A program made the position numbers and the translations under genes. 64,000 bases of DNA, taken from the NCBI GenBank assembly GCA_963800705.1, contig CAWDBV010000007.1:186001-250000 (forward strand). Reading direction: 5' to 3'. Positions 52,547-60,770 of the stretch are shown in pieces; positions within the stretch are counted from its first letter, which is position 1; each line of letters begins with the position of its first letter. The stretch is from CAWDBV01 sp963800705 (GTDB taxonomy: Bacteria > Actinomycetota > Thermoleophilia > Solirubrobacterales > 70-9). The notes beneath the pieces are model-generated. The model had not been told where the DNA came from, did not search any database, and saw nothing but the letters and a program-made list of their open reading frames with translations.

Positions 52547-54182
52547 CCGCTGCCGCTTGCTCGGTGCCGCCGCTCGGCGTCTGGGCCGAGCCGGCTCCGG
52601 CGCCCGGTTCCCCACCTCCACCGGGGCCCGGCCCCGCATCAGGGGTAGCGACCTCGCACGCCGGCTCGATCCCGGAGCCCTCGCCGGGCAGGGAGACGAC
52701 GACCGCAACGATCGTCGCGTTCGGGCAGGCGATCAGCCGCAGCGTCCGCGCGCCCGGCGCTGAGGCGATCGCGGCGCCGGCGACGTCGACGTCGTAGCCG
52801 GACGGGTAATGGCTCGCGGGCACGTAGATCTCGGTCTGCGGCGAGTCTGCGGAGACGCTGTCCCCGAGCACCGTCGGCTCGAAGCTCTGGCCGCCTGGCC
52901 CGGTGGTCGTGTAGCCGAGCGTGAATCGCTTCTCGGCGCGGTCGAAATTGAAGTTCTGCGGCGTGCCGGCGACGGTCTGCGGGTAGGGGCGCTCGAGGAT
53001 CTCGAGCTTCGCCTGGTTGACGTTGGCGCCGCTCGGCGGCAGGTTGGCGTTGCCGATCAGCCCCTGCTGGCCGGGGCCCTGGGTGGTCGGGTCGTCGCAC
53101 TCGCAGTAGTGCCAGTACTGCCACGAGACCATGTGGGCGTCGGCGCTGTCGACCGTGCGCCGAATCACGTCGAGGTCGTTGGTGGCGCCGAACTCGCTCA
53201 GCAGCAGTGCGTCCCCGGTCTCGGCCGCCTGCTTGTCGGCGTTGTCGAAGACGAGCTCGTCGAGTGTTTCGCAGGCGATCGGCGGCAGGCCCGGAATCGA
53301 GAAGGCACCGGCGAGGCAGTAGTCGTGGAAGCTGAACCCGGTCTGCCCGTCTCCGGTGGGCGGGTGGTTGGAGTCGGGACCGAAGTTGAAGATCACGTTC
53401 GGCTCGTACCAGATCAGCTTCTGGGGCTCGACCGAGCGCACCTGCTGGATCACCTTCTGGTGGAAGGGCGCCAGCGTCAGCGAGTCGAAGAGCGGGCAGC
53501 CGAGCACCGGGACGGCGCAGGTCGGCCACGCGAGGCCGGGCCAGGGCTCGTTCATGATGTCGAAGCCCATCGTGTGCTGGGCGGTTCGAAAGCGCTGGGC
53601 GACCCGTTTGAATGCGGCGGCGTAGTGGTCCTGGAGGCCGATCCCGTCGGGGCCGGGGTCGTTGGCCCAGAAGTGGTCGTAGGCGCGGTTGAGCGCGAGC
53701 ATGCCGACGTAGTTGTTCGGGAAGCCGAGCTTCGGCTCGGCGGGCAGCCCGTCGTCCTGCACCGCCCAATCGGGGAAGCCGTTGCCCTGGAAGCGGGGGT
53801 TGTACATGTCCTGATGGAAGTCGAGCTGGCTGAAGATTCCGTGCGCGGCGAGCAGCTGCTCGGAAGCCGCGACCTGCTCGAGGTAATCGTCGTCGTAGAC
53901 GCCCGGCTGCGGCTCGACGCCGGCGTAGGTGATCCCCAGCCGGACCGTGTTGAAGCCGTGGTCGCTGAGGAAGGCCGCGTCCTCGGCGTTGAAGCCCGCC
54001 GCGGAGGGATAGAACGGCGCGCGCTTGTAGACCATGTTGACCCCGTGCAGCATCACCACGCGGCCCTCAGCGTCGGTGACCCAGCGGCCCTCGTGTCCGA
54101 GCGGCGCGGTCGGGGCCGCCTGCGCCGCGGCCGCCGGCAGCAACACGAGCAGCGCCAGCAAAATCGCTCTCCCGCTCCTCAT
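52422..54182 (-). CDS. Secreted glycoside hydrolase family 5 (endoglycoceramidase-like)
   Basis: The 586-residue protein has a signal peptide (cleavage near AQA, about residue 22) and a GH5 barrel with the acid/base Glu212 in FDIMNEPWPG and nucleophile Glu330 in LLLSEFGATND. MLHGVNMVYKRAPFYP is characteristic of the endoglycosylceramidase-like subfamily. A beta-sandwich-like region and a Pro/Gly linker follow, then a basic tail with two Cys (RRACGKRSKR, RRCRGRK). The tail's 125 nt are antisense to the end of the UDG-like gene. Substrate may be a glycolipid or glycan. Confidence 0.88.
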   Translation of the reverse strand: MRSGRAILLALLVLLPAAAAQAAPTAPLGHEGRWVTDAEGRVVMLHGVNMVYKRAPFYPSAAGFNAEDAAFLSDHGFNTVRLGITYAGVEPQPGVYDDDYLEQVAASEQLLAAHGIFSQLDFHQDMYNPRFQGNGFPDWAVQDDGLPAEPKLGFPNNYVGMLALNRAYDHFWANDPGPDGIGLQDHYAAAFKRVAQRFRTAQHTMGFDIMNEPWPGLAWPTCAVPVLGCPLFDSLTLAPFHQKVIQQVRSVEPQKLIWYEPNVIFNFGPDSNHPPTGDGQTGFSFHDYCLAGAFSIPGLPPIACETLDELVFDNADKQAAETGDALLLSEFGATNDLDVIRRTVDSADAHMVSWQYWHYCECDDPTTQGPGQQGLIGNANLPPSGANVNQAKLEILERPYPQTVAGTPQNFNFDRAEKRFTLGYTTTGPGGQSFEPTVLGDSVSADSPQTEIYVPASHYPSGYDVDVAGAAIASAPGARTLRLIACPNATIVAVVVSLPGEGSGIEPACEVATPDAGPGPGGGGEPGAGAGSAQTPSGGTEQAAAVSTGAGRRTTRRACGKRSKRAASIAARRGTRRCRGRKAPRR

Positions 54183-54192
54183 CGCGTGCAGT

Positions 54193-54972
54193 CTAAGGAG
54201 CCGCAGCTTCCGCGACGCCGGTCATCCCCTCGAGCGTTCCGCTTGCCAGCCCGCGGACGACGATCGTGTCGAGCTTCCCATAGCCGGCGAGGGCCTGCTG
54301 GGTGGCGTCGCGGTCCGGGGCCGCGACCCCGACCGCCCCGAGCGGCTCGCCGAGCCGCTCGAAGTGGTTGCGGTAACCGTCGTGGAGGTCGCGGTAGAAG
54401 GACTCCTCCTTCTTCAGTCGCTCCCCGGCGTCGTCGCCGACCGCGGTCCGCACGTAGCCGAACACCGGCGGTGGCTCGCGGTCGGCCTCCTGGGCACCGA
54501 GCTCGACCTGGGCACGGGCGTCGGTGATGAAGTCGGGGGTCATCCAGTTGAAGAAGACGCCGTCGTAGGAGGCGCCGGCGAGCGCGCACATCTTCGGCCC
54601 CATCGCGGCGAGCACGAGGCGGACGCCGGGGAGCGCGTCGCGCAGCTTCGGCAATGCCTCGCGCATAGCGGTCAGCGGCTTCTCCGAGAAGCCGGCACCG
54701 ACGCCCAGCCAGAGCTTGTCGCGGTCAAGCCCGAGCCCGTCGATGTCGGCCGCGATCTTCTCGGGCTGCTGGCGGTCGAGCGCGATCACGGCAACGCCGA
54801 GCTCGACCTCGTCACTGCCGTGGGCGAACTCGGCGAGCGTGTAGAGGCCCTTGGCGCCCGGGTGGTCGTTGGACCACATCGAGCCATATCCGAGCTCCGC
54901 GCAGCGCGCCGCAAGCGGCGTCGCCACGTCCGGGTCGAGCCCTGCTGCTACTCCGAATCCGCGGCTAGTCAC
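54193..54972 (-). CDS. LLM-class F420-dependent oxidoreductase
   Basis: A 259-residue luciferase-like TIM barrel: ARCAELGYGSMWSNDHPG, VELGVAVIALDRQQPEKIA, LWLGVGAGFSEKPL and VRLVLAAMGPKM. In actinobacteria such proteins mostly use F420; FMN cannot be excluded from sequence. Shorter than typical full LLM proteins (300-350). The GTG start at 54972 overlaps the end of the methyltransferase gene by 8 nt. Substrate unknown. Confidence 0.83.
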   Translation of the reverse strand: MTSRGFGVAAGLDPDVATPLAARCAELGYGSMWSNDHPGAKGLYTLAEFAHGSDEVELGVAVIALDRQQPEKIAADIDGLGLDRDKLWLGVGAGFSEKPLTAMREALPKLRDALPGVRLVLAAMGPKMCALAGASYDGVFFNWMTPDFITDARAQVELGAQEADREPPPVFGYVRTAVGDDAGERLKKEESFYRDLHDGYRNHFERLGEPLGAVGVAAPDRDATQQALAGYGKLDTIVVRGLASGTLEGMTGVAEAAAP

Positions 54973-56305
54973 GCTCGAATAGCGCCACGCATTCGATGTG
55001 CGGGGTCTGCGGGAACATGTCGACCGGCTTCACGCGCCGCAGCCTATAGCCGGCCTCGACCAGCTGGGCGGCGTTAGGGGCAAGCGTGGTCGGGTTGCAG
55101 GAGACGTAGACGATCCGCTCGGCACCGCATTCGAGCACCCGGCGGACGATCTTCTTCGAGAGCCCGGCGCGCGGCGGGTCGATGACGACCACGTCGGGGG
55201 CGCCGGCCTCTTCGACCAGCGAGCGGATCGTGGTCCGGGCGTCGCCGGCGATGAAGCGCGCGTTCTCGATCGCGTTCAGCTCCGCGTTGTGCTCGGCGTC
55301 GGCGACCGCCTCGGGAACGATCTCGATCCCCCAGACTTCGCCCGCCGCTCGCGCGAGGCTGAGCCCGAAGGTGCCGATGCCGCAGTAGAGGTCGAAGACC
55401 CGCTCGCTTCCCTTCAGCGCGGCCATCTCGGCGGCGGTCTCGTAGAGCCGCTCTGCCATCTCGGTGTTGGTCTGGAAGAAGGCGCGGGGCGAGATCTCGA
55501 ACCGCAGCCCGCCGAGCTCTTCACGGACACGCTCCTCGCCGAGCACGCCCGTCTCACCGTCGGTGCCGCTTCCGGGCCCCTCGACGACGGTGTGCAGGTC
55601 GACCGGAGGCCGCGGGATCTGCTCCGGTGCGGTGACGAGCCGGGTCTGGACCTGGCCGGTCCGCTTCCCTTCGCGGACGACGAGGTGACGGAGGGTGCCC
55701 GCGTGGCTGCGCGGGTCGTGGGCGGACAGCCCCTCCGCCCGCGCCCAGTCGCGGACCGCGTTGCGGGCCTCGTTGCCGGCCGCTGAGGCCAGCTTGCAGT
55801 CCTCGGCGCCGAGCACCTCGTCCCAGCGCCCGCGCGGGCGCAGACCGAGCGCCAGATCGCCGCCGCGCTCCCCGAAGCTGTACTCGAACTTGTTGCGGTA
55901 GCGCCATTGCTCGGCGGCGCGCTCGATCGGCTCGAGCTCGTAGCCCTCCAGCCCGCCGATCCGTTGCAGCGCGTCGGCGACCTGCTGCTGCTTCTCCTCC
56001 AGCTGGCGCTCGTAGGTGAGCCCTTGCCAGGGGGCGCCCGGGCAGGGCTCGCCGTCGTGCTCGCAGCTGTCGGGGATCCGGTCGGCGCCGGGCTCGATCA
56101 GCTCGCGCACCGAGGCCTCGGCGTAGCTGCGCTTCGACTTCGAGACCTCGGCGCGGACGCGGTCACCGGGCAGCGCGCCGGCGACGAAGACGACGAAGCC
56201 GTTGGTGCGCGCGACGCCTCGTCCGCCGTAGGCGAGCGAGGAGACCTCGAGCTCGAGGATCTCGCCGCGGCGCGGGCGGCTGGCTGTGGAGCTTTCCGTG
56301 CTCAT
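54965..56305 (-). CDS. 23S rRNA (uracil-5)-methyltransferase RumA/RlmD-like
   Basis: A 446-residue protein with an N-terminal TRAM domain (LELEVSSLAYGGRGVAR), a cysteine cluster CEHDGEPCPG and a C-terminal SAM domain with VFDLYCGIGTFGLSLARA, VVVIDPPRAGLS and the catalytic Cys in VYVSCNPTTLAPN. The Fe-S cluster region lacks the usual third Cys (CGGC becomes CPGA). The ATG at 56305 (MSTESSTASRP) is chosen over an upstream start at 56425 because the upstream part is not conserved. rRNA or tRNA target is not certain. Confidence 0.9.
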   Translation of the reverse strand: MSTESSTASRPRRGEILELEVSSLAYGGRGVARTNGFVVFVAGALPGDRVRAEVSKSKRSYAEASVRELIEPGADRIPDSCEHDGEPCPGAPWQGLTYERQLEEKQQQVADALQRIGGLEGYELEPIERAAEQWRYRNKFEYSFGERGGDLALGLRPRGRWDEVLGAEDCKLASAAGNEARNAVRDWARAEGLSAHDPRSHAGTLRHLVVREGKRTGQVQTRLVTAPEQIPRPPVDLHTVVEGPGSGTDGETGVLGEERVREELGGLRFEISPRAFFQTNTEMAERLYETAAEMAALKGSERVFDLYCGIGTFGLSLARAAGEVWGIEIVPEAVADAEHNAELNAIENARFIAGDARTTIRSLVEEAGAPDVVVIDPPRAGLSKKIVRRVLECGAERIVYVSCNPTTLAPNAAQLVEAGYRLRRVKPVDMFPQTPHIECVALFERD

Positions 56306-56366
56306 CCCCTTATCGTCGCAGCAGATACGCTCCGCGCCCGTGAACGAGGAGAAGGAGGACAGCGAC

Positions 56367-56714
56367 ATGGAAGCAAGCCAACCACCCGGCTCCGGCGGCG
56401 GTCCGCTCGGAGGCCTTTCCGACAACCTTCAGAAGGCGATCGACGATCTGCGCGGCGCTGGCGAGAAGGCGACCGGCGACGTCCGCACCCAGATCGACTC
56501 CGCCGTCTCGCGGCTGCGCGATGCGACCAACGATGCGACCTCGCGCGCGACCGACGCGAGCACCGACTGGCGCGCGACGCTCGACTCCGCGACCGAGGAC
56601 GTGCGGCTCCAGCTCGGCAAGCTGGCGATCCGAGCTCAGACGTCGAAGAAGTCGCTGAAGGAGCTCAAGAACGAGATCGACGAGCGCAAGAAGGAGATCA
56701 AGAAGGCGGGCTGA
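56367..56714 (+). CDS. Small helical (coiled-coil) protein
   Basis: Not recognised. The 115-residue protein is predicted to be almost wholly helical after a Gly/Pro-rich start, with repeated amphipathic units (LQKAIDDLRGAGEKATGDV; VSRLRDATNDATSRATDAS; SLKELKNEIDERKKEIKK), recalling apolipoprotein- or phasin-like helices. The ATG at 56367 follows GAAGGAGGA; upstream GTG and ATG codons exist. It is convergent with another helical gene 14 bp away. Confidence 0.7.
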   Translation: MEASQPPGSGGGPLGGLSDNLQKAIDDLRGAGEKATGDVRTQIDSAVSRLRDATNDATSRATDASTDWRATLDSATEDVRLQLGKLAIRAQTSKKSLKELKNEIDERKKEIKKAG

Positions 56715-56728
56715 GGGGGTGCCTGTCC

Positions 56729-57235
56729 TTAACCGGTTCTCTCGAGCTGGCGCTCGAGGGCCCGGATGATGCCGATCCTGTTGCGGTGCTCGGCCTCGTA
56801 GTCGCGCACCCGTTGGAGCTCTTCGGCTGAGAGCTCGCGGAGGCGGTTGTTTACCTGCGGCACGCTGAGCTGGTCGTAGGCGGTGATCGGGAAGCCGGGC
56901 AGCCCCGCTCGCCTGCGGAGCCTGTCGGCTTTGGCGAGCGGCTCGTCGGCGGTGTCGCGGGCGCGCTTCGCGGTCTCGGTGACCCTCGTGGTCACGCCGC
57001 TGATCAGCGGCTCGAGCCGCTCGAGCAGGTCCTCGGTCTGCTCGCGGCCGCGCGAGACGAGCTTGCCGAGCAGCTCCTCGGCGTCGGCTCGGGTCATGCG
57101 CCCGCGGCGGACGGCGTCGTCGAGGGTCTCCTGGAGACGGTCGCGCGAGATCGTGACGCTCTTTTCGAGCGCGTCGCGAAATGCCTGCAGGCTGGCGTCG
57201 GAGCGCGGCGGGTCGGGCGTGGGCTCGTCGGCCAT
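56729..57235 (-). CDS. Helical protein, phasin/polyhydroxyalkanoate-granule-like composition
   Basis: No firm family. The 168-residue product is helical throughout: LQAFRDALEKSVTISRDRLQ, MTRADAEELLGKLVSRGREQ, LLERLEPLISGVTTRVTETA, then SVPQVNNRLRELSAEELQ and RVRDYEAEHRNRIGIIRALE. The C-terminal half is like motifs found in actinobacterial helical proteins of unknown role. ATG at 57235. The frame also runs on upstream into the neighbouring endonuclease gene, but that is a separate gene. It and the convergent 56367 gene may have related roles. Confidence 0.7.
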   Translation of the reverse strand: MADEPTPDPPRSDASLQAFRDALEKSVTISRDRLQETLDDAVRRGRMTRADAEELLGKLVSRGREQTEDLLERLEPLISGVTTRVTETAKRARDTADEPLAKADRLRRRAGLPGFPITAYDQLSVPQVNNRLRELSAEELQRVRDYEAEHRNRIGIIRALERQLERTG

Positions 57236-57243
57236 GGCGGCGC

Positions 57244-58057
57244 TTATCGTACCCAGGAGAACCGGGCCTGAACGGGGTGGTGGTCGGAGAGCCGGATCGC
57301 GAGCCCGGTCTCGGGGTCCTTGATCTCGCGCTTCTCCGGCGGCCACTTGGCCGGCTTCTCGATGATCTCCGTGTCGCGCGCGAGCAGGTGCGAGAGGCGA
57401 TCGGGCCCGGTCGGGTGGACGAGCCCGAACTGTTCGGCGAGCCGCTCGTAGATGTCGCTGCCCTTCGGCCGCACGTTGAAGTCGCCGCCGAACAGCAACG
57501 GGCCGCCTTCGGCGAACTCGACCGCGCGCTCGGCCCCGGCGAGCAGCTCGCGCTCGGCCTGCGGCACCGCGGTGCTGACGTGCAGGTTGGCGACGCTGAG
57601 CCCGGACTCGAGCTTCGTCAGAACCATCATCCGCTTCTCGGGCTTGTCGGTCAGCTTGAAGTCGGTCTTCTCGACCATCTTGCCGGCGGCGCCTCTCGCC
57701 AGGGTCAGGTTCGAGCCGCCCTCCGAGGAGCCGATCAAGTCGGGGTCGGCGGCGGGCGATGAACCAGCTGATCTGCTCGAGCCAGTTTCGCGAGGTCTTG
57801 ACGCGGTGTCCCTCGGCCTTGCACTCGCGCGTGAACCCCGGCTCCCAGCGCGGCGGGCATTCCTGCAGCAGCGCGACGTCCCACTCTGCGGCGCAGATCA
57901 TGTCGGTGAACTCGCGCCACAGATCGCGGTTGACGCCGATGTGGGTGGCGCTCGTGACCGGCTTTGCCGACCAGTGTCCGCTCCGGAATTGGAGCTCGGG
58001 CTCGGGTGGCCAATCCCGCCCATGGAAGAGGTTCCAGGTCAATGCCCCGATCTGCAC
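57244..58057 (-). pseudogene. Endonuclease/exonuclease/phosphatase-family protein, apparent frameshift
   Basis: Two pieces in different frames make one EEP-fold protein. The N-terminal part, from a GTG at 58057, has IGALTWNLFHGRDWPPE, GVNRDLWREFTDMI and VALLQECPPRW, ending at ISWFIAR. The C-terminal part, from about 57750 on, has LIGSSEGGSNLTLARG, SVANLHVST, LLFGGDFNVRP and RLSDHHPVQARF. The metal and catalytic Glu, Asn and His of the family are present across both. One base near 57745-57757 (GC-rich CGCCGCC run) breaks the frame. Either a sequencing indel or a decaying gene. Start is only 21 bp from the divergent argF start. Confidence 0.75.
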
Positions 58058-58062
58058 GCGCG

Positions 58063-58068
58063 TAGTAT
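58063..58068. promoter_or_regulatory. Shared bidirectional -10 element
   Basis: TAGTAT on plus reads ATACTA on minus. It is placed about 11 nt before the argF GTG (58079) and 6 nt before the divergent nuclease GTG (58057), so one near-symmetric -10 could give leaderless transcripts in both directions. No Shine-Dalgarno precedes either start. Confidence 0.5.
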
Positions 58069-58078
58069 CGGCGGCTTC

Positions 58079-58958
58079 GTGACTGAGCACCTTCTGACCG
58101 GCGCCGAGCTCGATTCGGGCGGATTCGACCGCCCTGCTCGACCGTGCGCTCGAGCTGAAGCAGGGAAGGGGAAGCGAGGGCTCCGGCGCGCTCGACGGCC
58201 GCTCGGTGGCGCTCGTGTTCGAGAAGCCCTCGACCCGGACCCGGATCTCGTTCGAGGTCGGGGTAGCCGAGCTCGGGGGAACTCCGGTCGTGCTGCGCGG
58301 CGACGAGCTCCAGCTCACCCGCGGCGAGTCGATCGCGGACACCGGCCGGGTGCTGTCGCGCTACGTGCACGCGATCGCGATCCGCTCCGGATCGGACGCC
58401 GCGGTGGTCGAGCTCGCCGAGGCCGCATCGGTGCCGGTGATCAACGCCCTCACCCCCGAGCACCACCCCTGCCAGGCGATCGCCGATCTGCTGACACTGC
58501 GGGAGCGGTTCGGGTCGCTCGACGGGCTCCGGGTGGCGTACGTCGGCGACGGCAACAACGTCGCCCGCTCATTGGCGATTCTCGGCAAGACAGCGGGGAT
58601 CGAGCTCGTCGTCGCGGCGCCGGAGGGCTACCGGCTCGAGGACGAGCTCGGGGTCGAGCAGACCGGCGACCCGGCTGCCGCCGCGGCCGGCGCCGACGCG
58701 ATCTACACCGACATCTGGGTCTCGATGGGCGACGAGGCCGAGGCCGAGAAGCGCCGCGCCGAGCTGGCGCCGTTCCAGCTCAAGGACGAGCTGCTCGGGC
58801 AGGCGTCCGAGCGCGCGATCGTCATGCACTGCCTCCCAGCTCACCCCGGCGAGGAGATCACCGAGGACGTCCTCTACGGGGAACGCTCCGCCGTCTGGGA
58901 CCAGGCCGAGAACCGCCTCCACGCCCAGAAGGCTCTGCTCGAGTCGCTGCTCGGCTAG
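58079..58958 (+). CDS. argF: Ornithine carbamoyltransferase ArgF, apparent frameshift near the N-terminus
   Basis: The main part has the carbamoyl-phosphate site FEKPSTRTRISFE, the HPCQAIADLLT motif and the ornithine loop MHCLPAHPGEEI, so the enzyme is clear. Its N-terminus from the GTG at 58079 (VTEHLLTGAELDSGGFD) is in another frame; one base near 58127 must be removed, or two added, to join TALLDRALELKQGRGSEGSG. With the fix the product is about 292 residues, near the usual 300. Without it translation could only start at GTG 58206, losing a core helix. No other arginine genes are nearby. Confidence 0.88.
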
Positions 58959-58984
58959 ACCGCCTCGGCCTAAGATTGCGTTGC

Positions 58985-59056
58985 GGCCCCGTGGTGTAAC
59001 GGTTAGCACGCGAGGTTTTCAACCTCGTAGCGCGAGTTCGACTCTCGCCGGGGCTA
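58985..59056 (+). tRNA. tRNA-Glu (anticodon UUC)
   Basis: A 72-nt cloverleaf: acceptor GGCCCCG/CGGGGCT with a G-T first pair, anticodon stem CGAGG/CCTCG with loop TTTTCAA (anticodon TTC), and T-arm GCGAG-TTCGACT-CTCGC. CCA is not encoded. It lies 26 bp after argF. Confidence 0.96.
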
Positions 59057-59125
59057 TCGATCGGATGATCCGATGCGTCTTTGATTTGACCTTTAGGCGC
59101 CCGGACTAGTGTGGCTGCCTCGTTG

Positions 59126-59569
59126 ATGGGCCACCTCCGCCGCGCAAAGCTCCTCCTCCCGCTCGCCGCGATCGCGCTGCTCGCCGCCTCCGCGGCTCCC
59201 TCTTCCGCGATGGCGAGGACCGAGCTGACGCTCGACAAGTCGCGCTACGGGAAAGTCCTCTTCGACGGCAAGGGCCGCGCGCTCTACCTGTTCGAGAAAG
59301 ACGGCACTGGGCCGAGCCAGTGCTACGACGCCTGCGCCCACGCATGGCCGCCGTTCCTGAAGCGCGGCCGGCTGACCGGGGGTCCGGGCGTCAACAAGAA
59401 GCTGGTCGGTACCACCCAGCGGACCGACGGCACCACCCAGGTGACCTACGCGGGCAAGCCTCTCTACTACTACATCACCGACCGCTCACCCGGCGAGATC
59501 ACCTGCCACAACGTGAACGAGTTCGGCGGCCTGTGGCTGGTCGTCAACCGCGCCGGCGCCGGCGCCTAG
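59126..59569 (+). CDS. COG4315-type secreted-repeat protein (second copy)
   Basis: A 147-residue exported protein: basic start, hydrophobic signal (LLLPLAAIALLAASAAPSSA), then the two-part COG4315 fold with KVLFDGKGRALYLFEKD, YDACAHAWPPFL, TTQVTYAGKPLYYYITD and NVNEFGGLWLVV. Unlike the copy at 20526 it has no lipobox Cys, so it is likely secreted or cleaved by signal peptidase I. ATG 59126 is chosen; a GTG at 59111 is also in frame. Function unknown. Confidence 0.87.
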   Translation: MGHLRRAKLLLPLAAIALLAASAAPSSAMARTELTLDKSRYGKVLFDGKGRALYLFEKDGTGPSQCYDACAHAWPPFLKRGRLTGGPGVNKKLVGTTQRTDGTTQVTYAGKPLYYYITDRSPGEITCHNVNEFGGLWLVVNRAGAGA

Positions 59570-59607
59570 CGGCGCGCTCCCCGCGCGATATGTGAATAAT
59601 CACCTCC

Positions 59608-60744
59608 GTGGAGAGGAGGGCCCGACCGTCGCGAAGGCGCGCTCGCGCGCTGCTGATCGCTGCCGTCGCTGGCCTGGCGCTGCTCGTTCCCGCGAGCGCC
59701 CAGGGCGCCCCCACCGGCCTGATCCCGAACTGGCCCGAGCTTCTGCCCCCGCTGCCCGGGACGCCATCGGGCACGGTGCCGCTCGACTTCGACGTTTGCC
59801 CCGGCGGCGGCGAGGAGTGCCCCCACGCGGTCGTGGACGAGATGATCGAGCGCTGGGGGCCGCTCGACAGCAGCTGCGACCACGACGCCGTCTTCGCGCT
59901 CACCTATCTGCGCACGACCGAGGAGTTCGTGCGCACCGTCAAGGGCAGCCACGAGTTCAGCGACATCCCGTGGATCAACCACGAGGACACAGTCTTCGCC
60001 GAGCTCTACTTCCGCGCCTATGACAACTGGCACAGCGGCAACACGGCCGCGGTGCCCGGCGCCTGGAAGGTCGCCTTCGAGTCCGCGGAATCACCGGACC
60101 AGAGCGGGATCGGCGACCTGCTGCTCGGACTCAACGCGCACATCAGCCGCGACCTCCCCTACACGCTCGCCCACGTCGGGCTCGTCAAGCCCGACGGGAC
60201 GTCGCGCAAGCGCGACCACGATCTCGTCAACGACTTCCTCGAGCGGATCGCCGACCCGCTCCAGGTAGAGCTCGCGCAGCGCTACGACACGCTCTTCGAG
60301 TTCACCGACCTGGGGCCGCTGCCGGTCGATGAGGAGGTCGTGCTGACGCTGGTCAAGCTCCTGCGCGAGAACGCGTGGCGGAACGCCGAGCTTCTTGTCT
60401 CCGCTCCGAGCCCCGAGGCTCGCCAGGCGGTCAGCGCGCTGATCGAGCTCGAGGCGGAGCTGTTCGCGCGCAGCATCGACCTCGCCGACACGCTCCCCGG
60501 CTACGGCGCGACCCGCGACGCGCATTGCGCGCTGCATCCGTTCGGGCTCAACAACCCGAATGCCGGTGCCGCGGCGCCGAGCTCGGTGCAGCCCGGCTCG
60601 GGGAGCGCGGGCACTGCGGCATCCGCGCCGGCGTCGAAGCCGAAGAAGTCGAAGAAGTCGCGGAAGTGCAAGCGCAAGCACGCCCGGACGCGAAGCGGAG
60701 GACGTGCGCAGAAAGCTTCGAAGCGCCGCTGCAAGCGCCGCTAG
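59608..60744 (+). CDS. DUF5995-family exported protein with basic two-cysteine tail
   Basis: The 378-residue protein has a signal peptide (cleavage near AQGA, about residue 32-34) and the DUF5995 core: FALTYLRTTEEFVR, WINHEDTVFAELYFRAYDNW, VPGAWKVAFE, IGDLLLGLNAHISRDLPYTL and KPDGTSRKRDHDLVNDFL. A Ser/Pro/Gly linker leads to a Lys/Arg tail with two Cys (SRKCKRKH and SKRRCKRR). A palindromic repeat (60678-60707) lies within the codons between the two Cys. GTG start at 59608. The core may be an enzyme with conserved Asp/His, but no activity is known. Confidence 0.87.
   Translation: MERRARPSRRRARALLIAAVAGLALLVPASAQGAPTGLIPNWPELLPPLPGTPSGTVPLDFDVCPGGGEECPHAVVDEMIERWGPLDSSCDHDAVFALTYLRTTEEFVRTVKGSHEFSDIPWINHEDTVFAELYFRAYDNWHSGNTAAVPGAWKVAFESAESPDQSGIGDLLLGLNAHISRDLPYTLAHVGLVKPDGTSRKRDHDLVNDFLERIADPLQVELAQRYDTLFEFTDLGPLPVDEEVVLTLVKLLRENAWRNAELLVSAPSPEARQAVSALIELEAELFARSIDLADTLPGYGATRDAHCALHPFGLNNPNAGAAAPSSVQPGSGSAGTAASAPASKPKKSKKSRKCKRKHARTRSGGRAQKASKRRCKRR
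60678..60707. repeat. Palindromic repeat copy 6 (inside the DUF5995 gene tail)
   Basis: Core CCCGGACGCGAAGCGGAGGA (60683-60702) is flanked by GCACG and CGTGC, which pair over 5 bp. It is 30 nt, so the reading frame is kept, and encodes about ten residues (ARTRSGGRA) in the basic tail. Confidence 0.8.
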
Positions 60745-60770
60745 CCGCGGCGCTCTAGTCTCGCCCGCCC

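Noticed and set aside
57236..58342. A 537-residue minus-strand protein joining the helical protein to the nuclease region
   Set aside because: Only the two ends match real proteins; the middle is an out-of-frame reading of the nuclease C-terminal part.
59057..59110. Palindrome CGGATGATCCG after tRNA-Glu as an attachment site
   Set aside because: Short, and no integrase gene or duplicated tRNA end is present.
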